The position numbers and the translations under genes were made by a program. Under the pieces are notes generated by a model, which was not told where the DNA came from, ran no database searches, and saw nothing but the letters and a program-made list of their open reading frames with translations. A stretch of DNA of 64,000 nt from Dysidea avara (Eukaryota > Porifera > Demospongiae > Dictyoceratida > Dysideidae): positions 57,048,713-57,112,712 of the forward strand of contig NC_089272.1 of the NCBI RefSeq assembly GCF_963678975.1. The letters run 5' to 3'. Within the stretch, counting starts at the first letter, position 1, and each line of letters opens with the position of its first letter. This document shows, piece after piece, positions 40,467-50,959 of the stretch.

Positions 40467-41635
40467 TATTACATAACAACAATATTAATTTTGGCTTGTA
40501 AGGCCACATAAACTTTATTAATTTCTTATCCCCTGCTGCATTGCCGTTTTCCTTACCTCATTGAGGATTTTTTTGCACCGCTGGTGGCTAAGGGAGGCCA
40601 ATTAGCAACTTTTGTAGTTGGTACCTTGCTAGAGCAGTCTAAGAAAACTGAGTAACTTCGCTGACATGTCCTTTCATTGTAGCCACCAGTTTCATATCAG
40701 ATCCTTTAGTTGCAAACTGTCGTAAATATATCAGACGATCCGTTGATGAATATGCAAACAAATTCCTAACAGAAACAACCGAAATAGCACGAGTTATATT
40801 AGTACTAAGGTTTATTTTGTGTACATATTTACCATCTGGAATTATGTAGGAATCAAACTGATTCATGCATGCAGTAACCATCAAGTTCTAGTTCATCTCA
40901 ATCACTGTAATGTTTTAGTTTCACTATGCATATACACATGTAATGTTGGTGGTTGATGGCTATAGTATTATTATGGTTCATGTGTGGGAATGTGTTAGTA
41001 CACTGCCCACCACTATGTGGTATAATAGCCCACCAGTTAAACGTTGACATCACTAACTGTGTGACTATCAGGTTGGAGCCAGTGTGATGTTATTTCCACA
41101 ATTAACTACAACCTACATACTTCTGTGATCTATAGTGTTTGTGAGTTGTTAATGATATTAATCATAGTCAGTTCAATGACGTTTACCAGCTGTTGTTCAT
41201 TCATGATTGTAATTATATAATTGACACCATGTAAAAACATGTGAATGAGAAAACAGTACAACAGTAAATGCTTTCCTTTCAAAATCTTTGTCGCAATAAA
41301 AATAGAGACAGATATTGTATATATCCACGAAATCGTTTCAATAGGTGTACTGATATCAACTGTTATACTCTACCACCTCCCCTTTACATGCATTATGAGG
41401 TAACATCAGATAACATGATTTACATTTCACTTGAATAATCCAGATCAGTGATGACTCCATCTGAAGCCACCTCATGTCCTCCCAGTTGACTATGGAACTC
41501 ATCAACTAATCTGAAAGCGTATGATATTATGAAGTGTTATACAAATGATATGAATACGTACTTTCCTGTTTCAAGATTCCATAGACAAATCCTTTGATCC
41601 CATCCACCAGAAATCTGTTTGAAGGAGCAACAATT

Positions 41636-42273
41636 GTGACCCAGTCTGACAAAACCGGGCTTATCGCCTATTTAAAAGTGTCGAGAAATGCCGGTTTTAA
41701 GTATTTGGTGTGTTAATTGTAGCTCGCCAATGGTCGAAGCTATGTGTACCAAATTTTCACACATTTTACACCAACTCCGTACCTTCCAGAGCATCCACTG
41801 TACAAGTAGCCAGCAACTAAGTTTCCCGCCATTTTAGATAGTTTTAAACCGAGGTTGACTGTATCAGGCGAGCTGCAAATTGGGTGAGAGGGGGGGCCCT
41901 GGAATGCGGGAAAGATGGTGTTCAAAATTGAAATGGAAGGCCAAGGGATGAATTAGGCCAAGTTTTGAGCCATTGAAGTCTCAAAACTGGCTAAAATGAA
42001 AGGAAATTTACAGCAGAGGTACTTATTCAACACCACAGAGCTGTACAGCCACATACAGTCATTCCCAGGCTGACCAGAGCTCCATTAAGGCCCTACACCA
42101 CACGTACGGATCGCCACTGGGCTCGGGAAAAGCAGCCAGCAAAACCAGACCACTGAAGACTAGCTGATTTTAAGTGTGGAATTAGATAGTTTATTCATGT
42201 AGCTGTGTGTCCTGGGTGAAAAATCAAATCTGCTGACATGGGCGATAAGACCGGTTTTCTCAGACTGGGTCAC
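41636..42273. mobile_element. 638-bp element, GTGACCCAGTCTGA termini
   Basis: Terminal inverted repeats of about 34 bases: left GTGACCCAGTCTGACAAAAC then CGGGCTTATCGCC, right the inverse with two mismatches. ATT directly flanks both sides, a possible 3-base duplication. It lies in an intron of the WD40 gene, 21 bases beyond the exon at 41,562-41,614. No transposase. Confidence 0.8.
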
Positions 42274-42565
42274 ATTTGTGCTAGTACTGACATGTTGTAC
42301 CATACATCATTAGTACACTTATCATGTCATTGTTAGTGGATGAGATGTGTTCCTACAACATTTAGTCACTACTCTTTGATCTATACATTATCAATGGCTT
42401 TATACATGTTTGAGTCATTTTAGCTAGCTGATTCAGCTATCTAGTTAGTCAAAAATAAAATAAAAATCCGCCCTCCCACACTGCTATTTTGGGTACAGGA
42501 GGATGAAAAACTAATAATTAAGGTTATGTGGCCTAAGGTGTGATTAGTAAGGCAGATGGAATAGT

Positions 42566-42946
42566 CAGGGCCACCCAGAGAAATTAAGGGGCCCAGGGCA
42601 AAGAGTTAAAGTGGGGCCTCAGGGGTAAGGAGGTTTCCATTCTGAATCACAATTTCACCCAAGCTGCAAGTTGACGACCAAAAAAAAGGTCATTACATAC
42701 TGACAATGACAATAGCTACCCCTCACCAACCATATCTCCTTATTTACAAGCTTGCTACACTGCTCCTCTGAAGAATACTGTGACTGTTCTATTAGAGTAT
42801 TTAGATCTGACTGCTCTATTAGAGTATATCGATCTTTTAAACAGGTATTCAAGGGGCCCTTCCTGGGGCCCCTTTCAGGCTGGGGCCCCTTTCAGGCTGG
42901 GGACCGGGGCAAAATGCCCCAGTTGCCCCCCCTGTGGGCGGCCCTG
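42566..42946. mobile_element. CAGGGCC-ended MITE, exact 8-bp duplication
   Basis: Left end CAGGGCCACCCAGAGAAATT, right end inverted (CTGTGGGCGGCCCTG). Exact GGAATAGT at 42,558-42,565 and 42,947-42,954. hAT-type by duplication length. Inside it are 'gacaatagctacccctcacc' and the CTCTAATAGA-CAGTC unit in two reversed copies, shared with elements of other termini. Confidence 0.88.
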
Positions 42947-43167
42947 GGAATAGTGGCTTGAGGTGATTCACTAGCTTGTAAACCCTGAAGGTCAGCAAAA
43001 ACATGGATAGATGAATTATCACTACTGAAACATTTCTGTGAGTTTAGAGGCCAGAAGGCGAAGAATTTGATCATGACAGTACTGATGTATATCTCTGTTG
43101 TAGTAAGGCAACAGGACAGCTACTTACTGTAGGATGTGAGCTGTGGTAGGACGAGTTGAGTCACACA

Positions 43168-43190
43168 AAGTATATATATATATATATTTA
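43168..43190. repeat. (TA)n at the 3' end of the LINE
   Basis: A short TA run just beyond the LINE's last stop codon, which may be its 3' microsatellite tail. Confidence 0.6.
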
Positions 43191-45860
43191 TGATTGTAAA
43201 ACTCACAAATTTGAGTATAAAAACAATGTCTTTAGATTATTAATTACTGTTTTTCATTGAATGTGACAGTGTTGATTGAAGAATACTATCAAAATCATTT
43301 AGGGAAAAAATATCATTGATTGGTAGTTGATTCCATAGGGTAATTGATCTTAGGTAAAAGCTAGATTTGTATGCATCAACACTAGCAGATGGTTTGATGA
43401 ACTTATCCTGGTTTCCTCGTAAACATCTTGTAGAATGTATAATATAACTGGGGATAGGAAGCTCTACTAGGTGATTGACAATCTTGTAGAACATCAAGAG
43501 ACGAAGCCTTGTATGGTGGAGCACTATGGATTTTAACTTTAGTGAATTTAGGATGTGTGATATACTACTTAATCTGCGGTAATCTGACACAATAAAACGA
43601 GCGGCACGTTTCTGAACAGCTTCTAGTTTATTGATGTAGTATTGCATGTGTGGGGACCAAACTGTCGCAGCATAGTTTAAAATTGGTAGAACAAATTAAA
43701 TATCTTGTAGGCATCTAGCTTACCTTTTTGGTGACAGTGTTTCAGATTTCTTAGTAAGAATGTTAAAGTGTTATTGGCTTTTTGGCAAACAGTGTGCACA
43801 TGATGGTTGAATGTAAGCTTGCTATCAAAATTGATACCCAAGTATTTAGCATTTACAACAGGATTCAGTTTTTTGCCATGGAGGGTGTATTCCGTAATGT
43901 AAGGATTATGTTTTAATGTGATTGTTAATATCATGCATTTCTCTATATTGAATTTCATCCCCCAGGTCTCTTCCCATATTTCCAGTTTTCTCAAGTCTTC
44001 TTGAAGTATTTTAGCATCATCCAGTGTATCAATCTTTCTGTACAAAATACAGTCATCAGCAAATAAACGACAGGAAGATGATAAATTGGTAGTGATATCA
44101 TTGATATATGCTAAAAATAATAGTGGTCCCAACACACTTCCCTGAGGTATGCCACTAGTTACGTTTATAGGTTTAGAGGTGACACCACCACATACCACAC
44201 GCTGAGTACGGCTGTCCAAAAAGTCAGTAATCCAGTTCAAGATGTTACCACTTACACCATAATGTTGAAGCTTTGTGAGCAGTAAGTGATGCGGTGCTCG
44301 GTCAAAAGCCTTGCTAAAATCTAGTAATACGGCATCAGTTTAGCCTTTGTTGTTTAAGCTAGAAGCAAAATCATGAGATGTTTTTATTAATTGTAGTTCA
44401 GCTGAATAATTCTTAAGAAATCCAAATTGGGATTCAGAGAGTACACTGTGTTCAGAGAAGTGAGACATGATGTTTGTATGTACAATATGTTCCAGAACTT
44501 TACAGCATATACATGTAAGTGATATTGGTCGATAATTTGAGGGGTTGGATCTATCACCTTTTAAAATAAGGGTGTCACGATAGCCTGTTTCCAAATTTGT
44601 GGGATGGCACCTTGATGAAGGGAAGCAGAGAATATCAGCTTCAAGCTAGGAGAAATTTCAGCAGCCATGGATTTCAGTATAATCTAGCAGGTACTTCATC
44701 AGGACCATGGGATTTTGATGGGTCTAGATCATTAAGTAAGCAAGTGATTCCTTCACAACAGATCTCAATATTAGGTATATCTGGATAGGGGCTGGGTCCC
44801 ATATCCGGGGGTGGTTGGAGATGTTCATCATTAGTAAAAACTGAGGAATAATACTGGTTTAAAATACTAGCTTTAGCTTAGTTGTCATCATGCCGAAGTC
44901 CATCTTTTTGTAAAGTTGGTACACCACAATAGTCTTTCCGTAGGGATTTTATGAAACTGAATAACTTTTTCTTTTTACTATTTACATATGAATCATGGAT
45001 AATGTCAGACATATACTTGTTATAAGACCTACGACATTCTCGTTGCATTTGTCTTTTAAGATCTTTAAATTGTGTCCAGTGTAGTGTTAAATTAGTTTGT
45101 CTGGCCTTGTTATAGGCCTTTTGTTTACGTCTTCTCAACTGTTTGATCTTATGATTTATCCAAAGCTTACGGTTGCTAGTGTGTTTGATCTTTGATGGAA
45201 CAAATGTGTTTAACAGACTTAATAATTTGTTATGAAATAGTGACCATAGTACTTCTACAGGTGTTTCAATAGAATAATCTTGTGTAAGTTTGGAGGAAAA
45301 CTCCACCATACCTTTCTTCATTTCTTGTAAATTAGCCCGCTTCCAAAGATAAACTTTGTAGCCCATAGACTTTTGGTAAGTAATTGTTAATTTCATGGTA
45401 GTCAAAATGGCACAATGATCACTAATTTCAGGCAGTGGCATACACTGCTCCACAAGAGATGGTTGGGAGGTAAAAAGTAAGTCAAGTGTATTGGGTCCTA
45501 TGCCATGAAGACTCTGTACTTAGTACTCTGTCAGTAGGTTCCAATGATTCATCAATTGGTACTACATTTTGGGAGCTTAAGTTGTCTAGTTTAGTTGAGA
45601 CCTCAGAAACAAGGCGGTGGAGATTTCCTTGTTCTGCCTGAAGTGATTTCAAAGTTGGTAGGTCAGAACGTTGTTCTAAATCATTATAGTAATTGTGGAT
45701 TAGTTGTTTAACACGACTATTACAGAAGTTTACTTCACAATAATATGAAATATTCTGCACCTTCCTAAACACACTGTTAAAATTATCATAACACTCACTT
45801 GGGATTCCCGCTTCACATTCACTTAACATCAAATTGAACATACCAACGCCTTAAGTTAAC
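43191..45860 (-). mobile_element. CR1/Jockey-like LINE, inactive
   Basis: Minus-strand pieces in order: a coiled-coil-like ORF1/linker piece (45,482-45,841); the end of an endonuclease with ISDHCAI (45,453 down); a basic linker; reverse transcriptase with SNPSNYRPISL (44,594 down), VLLDFSKAFD, SGIPQGSVLGPLLFLAYIND, catalytic FADD (with F for the usual Y), KYLGI; then the C-terminal KLEAVQKRAARF … LWNQLP region ending at 43,240. Damage: most of the endonuclease is deleted, a TAA at 44,340-44,342 interrupts the frame before TDAVLLDFSK, and one base shift near 43,690 separates the RT from its C-terminus. The RT order and the Q(K/R)RAARF tail point to the CR1/L2/Jockey group. It lies upstream of the WD40 exons. 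Confidence 0.88.
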
Positions 45861-46189
45861 TGCAGTTGGTAAGGTATCTGAAGCAGCTAGCCCGGAAAAG
45901 AAATAACAACTGCCCAGGATGAAAACCAGACATCAGCCAGTTCCATGTCTTGCACGATTCCTCTAACTAATAGCAGAATCTCTAAACTTACATTGGACTG
46001 AAAGTGTCTGCAGATGGGTATCACATTGGGACTTAATGTTGTTACATAATAAACGTTTAGCTTTTATTAAACATACCGGCAAAGATCGAGCAGTTGGAAT
46101 TGAAAATAGTTGCTCACGAGCAGACAACAGCAAAGAGTAGTCATCATCTTGTATTTGTCAGACTCTCTCAAACTGCAGTTGCAATCCTA

Positions 46190-46819
46190 GTTCTTGAAGG
46201 CGATGGTCAGAAAGGGCTTAGCCCCCCCCCCCCCCCCCCCCCCCTCAGAATGATATCACGCCGAAATTATCCTTCTTGGAGTGGGGCTGAAAACCGCGAT
46301 AAAGATCGAGATACTCTAATAGAGCAGTCACTCTAATAAAGCAGTCACAGTATTAGAGCAGTGTGTAGCGAGCTATGTAAGGATTTTATGTAGTTTATCA
46401 GCCGGCTATAAATGCGTAGCTGGTGAGGTGGGCAACTATTCTCAGCTGGCTGTGACCTTTTTTTTTGGTCTCACCTTACTAAGGGGGCATCTCCAAACTG
46501 ATTTTGGTACGCTTAACGTGATAATGACGTTAGGGGGGTTCAGCCCGTGACGTTAAATTTTTTTATTAAAGCAGTTATAGTGTAAACAGCTAGGAACAGA
46601 GAAAGTGACGTGATCAAGCAGCAATACTGTTTGTAGACTATGTTTTCAGGTGAAGAATATAACGTTTTGTGCTTCTATTGCCCGGCAATGCATTATTTTC
46701 ATAGTGTGACGCTAGAAATCAGTTTGGAGACTCCCTCTAAACTAGAGACAATGTAGATCATTTCCATAGGTCTGGGTCTGTCCAGCCCCCCCTCATATCA
46801 ACTACTTCCTCCGCCCCTG
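46190..46819 (-). mobile_element. CCTCCGCCCCTG-ended element, copy of the right-edge family
   Basis: Reverse orientation of the repeat starting at 63,711: both carry 'ggaggaagtagttgatatgagg', 'cagccggctataaatgcgtagctggtgaggtgggca', the CTCTAATAGAGCAGTCA units and 'agtggggctgaaaacc'. A poly-C of about 22 sits near its start (46,221). Boundaries on the left are approximate. Confidence 0.6.
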
Positions 46820-47024
46820 ACTCTAATAGAAGGCTCAAATTCCCTAATCGAAGTGGATATTTAGCCGGTCACCGGCTAAGCATTCAAAAATATATTTAGC
46901 CGGTCGTTTGTTGTATAAACATTAGGAAGTGTCATCTATAAGGCGAGTATCATATTTTATTGAGAGAGCAGTCAAGGCCTTCATAAAAACGTGTTCCTAA
47001 AAATAATAATAAAAATTTCCTACA

Positions 47025-47095
47025 ACGGGAATCGAACCAGGTACCTCTTACTTCAAGAGTTGGCGTCTTACCGCTGTATCAAGTGTTTCCAGGTT
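47025..47095 (-). other. tRNA-like sequence
   Basis: On the minus strand there is a D-arm-like ACAGCGGTAAGACG, a CTCT…AGAG stem, and a B-box GGTTCGATTCC. The T stem has mismatches and the anticodon stem does not fold properly, so this is a tRNA pseudogene or SINE head and not a working tRNA. Confidence 0.35.
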
Positions 47096-47099
47096 TCCA

Positions 47100-48185
47100 G
47101 GTGGCCATAAGCTGCTTATAAATGCTATTATGTTAATTAACCCTGTGGTCAACAGCTAAAAGCTTTGCCAAAAAAAGTTTTTTAACTGGCAAATAGTGTT
47201 TTAAATAGTTTTGACTAAAAGTTGGTCTTTTAGTAAAAAATTAATGCTTTAAATTGTACCTATAAAATTGCTATAAAGTAATTTTGGTGAACTCTGAGAC
47301 GTTTTCTTCAAACTTTCTGACCACTGTTTTTGACTTATCATTGTATAGTGATTAGCTTTTGTATTTTTATTTGTTTAACATGTTTGATTATGTATGTTTC
47401 ACCTCGTCTGTACTTTATGCCTAGTTAATTGTAACTCTGTATACGTGTAATGCTCCGGTAAGGAAGAACGGCTATGCTGATTACCATGAGGTCAATAAGT
47501 ACTACCTGCCATGCATGCATTGAATACACATGTGTACATACTGTTACCATCAAATGTGACCATTTCAGGCAGCTAAACCTCACTTACAAATAATTTATTG
47601 AGTTACTGCGGCAGACAATTGTAGTACTAACTAAGGATCCTATACAAAATGTTGTGCCATTCCAACTTCATGTAAGAATTGTGGAAATCTGAAAAATTTC
47701 ATATAAATAATAATTTTCATTGATTTGCTTTGCACCTGTTTTTAAAATGTATAACCCAGCATTCATAGGCTATTCTTTTTCTGGTGAGGAGGGAAGATGT
47801 TGAACGTAGGTTTTAAGATACTTGGGGAAAGTGTATATTGGCATTGCTAATTATATTAAATTTATAGCATCGATTTGAAGAGATCTTATTAAAATTCAAA
47901 AAAGGTATACTTATAACTAAGGGGTTACACTCCAGACCACCTGAAATTATACTTCATACTAACACAACCATACTACAACATTCATTTTGCATGTGCCCCA
48001 CTTATATGCTAGCTCTAAAATGACCACTGCCAATATTTATATTATGTATTACTATCGATTCAAATACAGTTGTCCAGTTTGTACAGCACCCGCCTCAAGT
48101 ACAGTAGTATCTGGTGGTATTGGACACTACTGATGTGTTTAAATACAGATTGTCTTAGCCTCTTAGGAACAGGATTACGTCATCT
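47100..48185. other. Gene-free AT-rich stretch
   Basis: No coding, RNA or clear repeat structure recognised apart from scattered words also seen in neighbouring MITEs. Confidence 0.4.
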
Positions 48186-48189
48186 ACTA

Positions 48190-49160
48190 GCATGAACCAG
48201 CCTGGCATAATTTTGAGTATAATAGATGCTTTGAACTATCAAGCACAAAATAATGAAGCTAAGCTATAAAAACCTTGTCTGTGAAATGCATCAGCTTGCT
48301 GTAAAATATCAATCTATTTTATTACAATAATAAAACTCCAATAGAGCTGGCAGGTAGCCATTTATATATGACTGTTTTATTAGAATATATTGTACACATG
48401 GTTCATGAAGCAGCCAAATAGATAGAAGATTCATTTGCAAAAACTATTAATACTTTAAAGTACAGGCAAAATATAAGAAATTTTATGATCATAATGGGTC
48501 AAATTTTTAGCACTGCAGCATAACATAACAGGGGCAGATCCAGACATATCGAAAGGGGGGTCAAAATGAAACTGAGGCACTACATTGGCTGGTTTGGTAA
48601 GGTGAGACCAAAAAAAAAAAAAGATCATAGCCAGCTGACAATAGCTGCCCACCTCACCAACTATGCATTTATAACTGATAAAGTACATACAAATCCTTAC
48701 ATAGCTTGTTACACACTGCTCTAATACTGCGATTGCTTTATTAGAGTGACTGCTCTATTAGAGTATATCGATCTTAGTATATATACTAAAAATTTTTGAA
48801 GGGGGGTCAAGAGCCCCCATGTATCCGCCCCTGATCATAATATGTAAAATTAAAAGCTAATAAGCTAGAGTGCTATGCCAGCATGAAAATAGATTGGTAC
48901 TTTCTAATATAGCGATCATTGGAAATAATAGAGCACTCAAATGCATTGTACATAGCTCCTTAGATCAATACTCTCTAAAACAGTCACTTTGTAGTGAAAT
49001 ATTCCAATAGAGCATTCACTGAATAAAATGTTCCAAGAAATGTTGCTATCCTAGGGGCATAATGCCGGCATAATGGGAACAACTGAATAGCATAATAGGT
49101 AAAGATTTTGGGAAATTCCTGAAAACATTTTGGGCAAAGTTTTGAGCATATCTGACTAAT
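48190..49160. mobile_element. Diverged relic of the CATAAT-rich hAT family
   Basis: 'cctggcataattttgagtataatag' (48,200), 'tttagcactgcagcataacat' (48,507) and 'ggcataatgccggcataatggg' (49,055) echo the inside of the TAGGGACC elements. The termini are not preserved. The element at 48,529-48,833 is nested in it. Confidence 0.45.
48529..48833. mobile_element. GGCAGATCCAG MITE, 305 bp
   Basis: Left CAGGGGCAGATCCAGACAT, right inverted (GTATCCGCCCCTG). Contains 'gagaccaaaaaa…ccagctgacaatagctgcccacctcacc' and reversed CTCTAATAGAG units, as at 42,566, 46,190 and 63,750. Flanking duplication is imperfect. Confidence 0.75.
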
Positions 49161-50038
49161 TGACCCAGGCCTCAGTTTATCTACTAGAAAGGAAATCGAT
49201 GAGCCAAAAACTCACCATGCTCTGTCTCTAGTGGTGTGGGTGTGAGTCTGTAAATGAAACAGAAGGCCTCCTTTAAAAATATAATGTAAGCACTACTAAA
49301 CTAGGTAATATAAGCTGTTGAGGGATGATGTACAATCCCTGTCTTTAGTAGATGTTGGTTGGACCACATGATCAGGACACTGGTGATAATTATAATGGTC
49401 CATATGATTTTGTTATTTTTCCCTCTGGGAGATATTTCCATAGAAGGTATAATAATATAGGATATTGTCACAAGCCACTTAGTTCTGGAGGGACTTGCTG
49501 GTTTTGTTGCTTCCTGTGACTCTTTTTTCTGTTGAAAGCTATCTAGGTCTCAGAAACTTCTCCATACTCGTATCATTAAGAACTATACTATCACGTAAGC
49601 CTCTGAAATTACATGCACACCAGCAATTCTTAGCAAAAGTAATTATGGTGAAAAATAAGTTTCATCTGAGCTCTTTTGGTTTAATACATGAAATGCTACC
49701 TAGAGATCTACAAATATCATGTCCACAGCTACATACAGCTGCAATGCCAGTCTGTTACCCAGCACTATGCATTGAATTAAATTACATTTATTAAAGACTA
49801 TTGTATATACAAGAGAAAAGATTATGACACAGCACAAAAACTTTTCTACAATAGCTACAACTTGCATAGCTATCAGTATATTATGTTATTTTGGTTACCC
49901 GCAAATTTCTAATTGTATAATAGTAGCATCTCCCTTCACACACTAATAATAGTATTACACTGTATATCAACCAATTGACTTCAGAATATTATCATGTAAA
50001 CAAGTAGTATTTATGATTAAATCATACAAAAACACAAT

Positions 50039-50877
50039 TCATCTGTTAGTAATAATTTGTAGTCTCTTGTTCTTCCACTCTACAACATAAAAAGTCCCAA
50101 TAGAGTTCATGGCTATACCATGGATATCATCAAATTCTCCTTTTTGAGATCCCTTCTTTCCATACTCACTAATCAAATGATGGGTGGGGGTCCATACTCT
50201 AATACTTGTACCATAGCAACCAGCTATGATGTAACCATCAGGGCTAACGTAATGGCCCAAGGACTGTCACATGTTATCCTTCTAATAAAACTGCCAGTAT
50301 GACTGAAGAGACTAATATGATTACCATCACAGTCACTAACTAACACTCTATTGTCAGTATCAATTGCTATTCTAATAGGATCCTGAAATTGTCCAGGGTT
50401 GAAATTGCCCTTTACTATACCAAATGTAAATGCAAATTTATCATCTTGTTGGAACACCTGGACTCTGTAATTCCACCTATCTACAACACACAACATTTTA
50501 TTACTACTGAAAGCTAGTCCACTAGGCCTGTTAAATTGGCCATTGTTGCTCCCTCTATTGTTACCGATTACTGATAAGAGTTTTCCTTGTAGGAAATACT
50601 TCTTCACTTGATAGCTACTACTCCAGTAGCTAACAGCTATAATATCATCCTTACTGACTGCTACACCATAAGGAATAACCTCATCACTTCCTTGTCCAAT
50701 CACTGATAACAATGCCAGACAAGAGTCTAACACTATCACACAATTGTTAGTTCCGTCAACAATAACTACTTCATCATTCACTCCTATAGCAACATCATAG
50801 AGACCACCAAACTTGTTCCCTCCATAATCAGTCACCACACTACAATCTTGTTGTCTCATCTTGCTGTAGCCTCTCAG
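50039..50877 (-). pseudogene. NHL-repeat protein, copy 2, frameshifted
   Basis: Minus strand. A CTACAG acceptor precedes KMRQQDC, and the frame runs through NHL repeats (VTDYGGNKFGGLYDVAIG, NNGQFNRPSGLAF, VVDRWNYRVQVF, NPGQFQDPIRIA). Near 50,250 one base is missing relative to copy 1 (GGCTAACGTAA against GGCTAACAGTAA), after which the frame shifts. The rest (SPDGYIIAGC … LQIITNR-stop) continues in another frame. Both flanks match those of copy 1, so this is a segmental duplicate about 20 kb away. Unlike copy 1 it is uninterrupted and has the acceptor. A single sequencing error could also explain the frameshift. No filamin exon was found upstream. Confidence 0.72.
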
Positions 50878-50959
50878 TACACTTAATGATATCCTATAGT
50901 AATATTATATGATATATAGGAGTACATGAACTTCTGTGCACTTATACTTGTAATGTCAC

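Larger units (their letters stand above)
38650..40638. other. Gene-free stretch with short hairpins
   Basis: Begins with an imperfect repeat ('ggcacatg(c/tg)actaac…tattattgtacattg') that may be the 3' UTR of the cysteine-rich gene; no AATAAA is close by. Contains a GTA triplet run (39,348-39,362), a perfect small hairpin at 39,798-39,848 and a GC-rich hairpin at 40,351-40,466. No gene recognised. Confidence 0.45.
40639..43094 (-). pseudogene. WD40-repeat protein gene, partial and probably broken
   Basis: Minus-strand exons in order: about 42,984-43,094 (IKFFAFWPLNSQKCFSSDNS); 41,562-41,614 (ISGGWDQRICLWNLETGK, a classic WD40 blade end); 41,420-41,510 (LVDEFHSQLGGHEV … VITDLDYSSEM); 40,639-40,884 (ACMNQFDSYIIPDGKYVHKI … YLRQFATKGSDMKLVATMKG … VSEVTQ). 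The 41,562/41,510 junction is clean in phase 2. The next junction is one base out: the only GT donor (GTAAAT) joined to the AG before 40,884 gives a TGA, and without splicing the frame ends at ATG-TAA. The last piece runs into TAG after VTQ without a donor. Upstream exons are missing; the dead LINE lies there. WD40 propellers are protein-interaction scaffolds; the specific protein is not identified. Confidence 0.5.

Noticed and set aside
44597..44788. Plus-strand frame inside the LINE
   Set aside because: Antisense to the linker before the reverse transcriptase.
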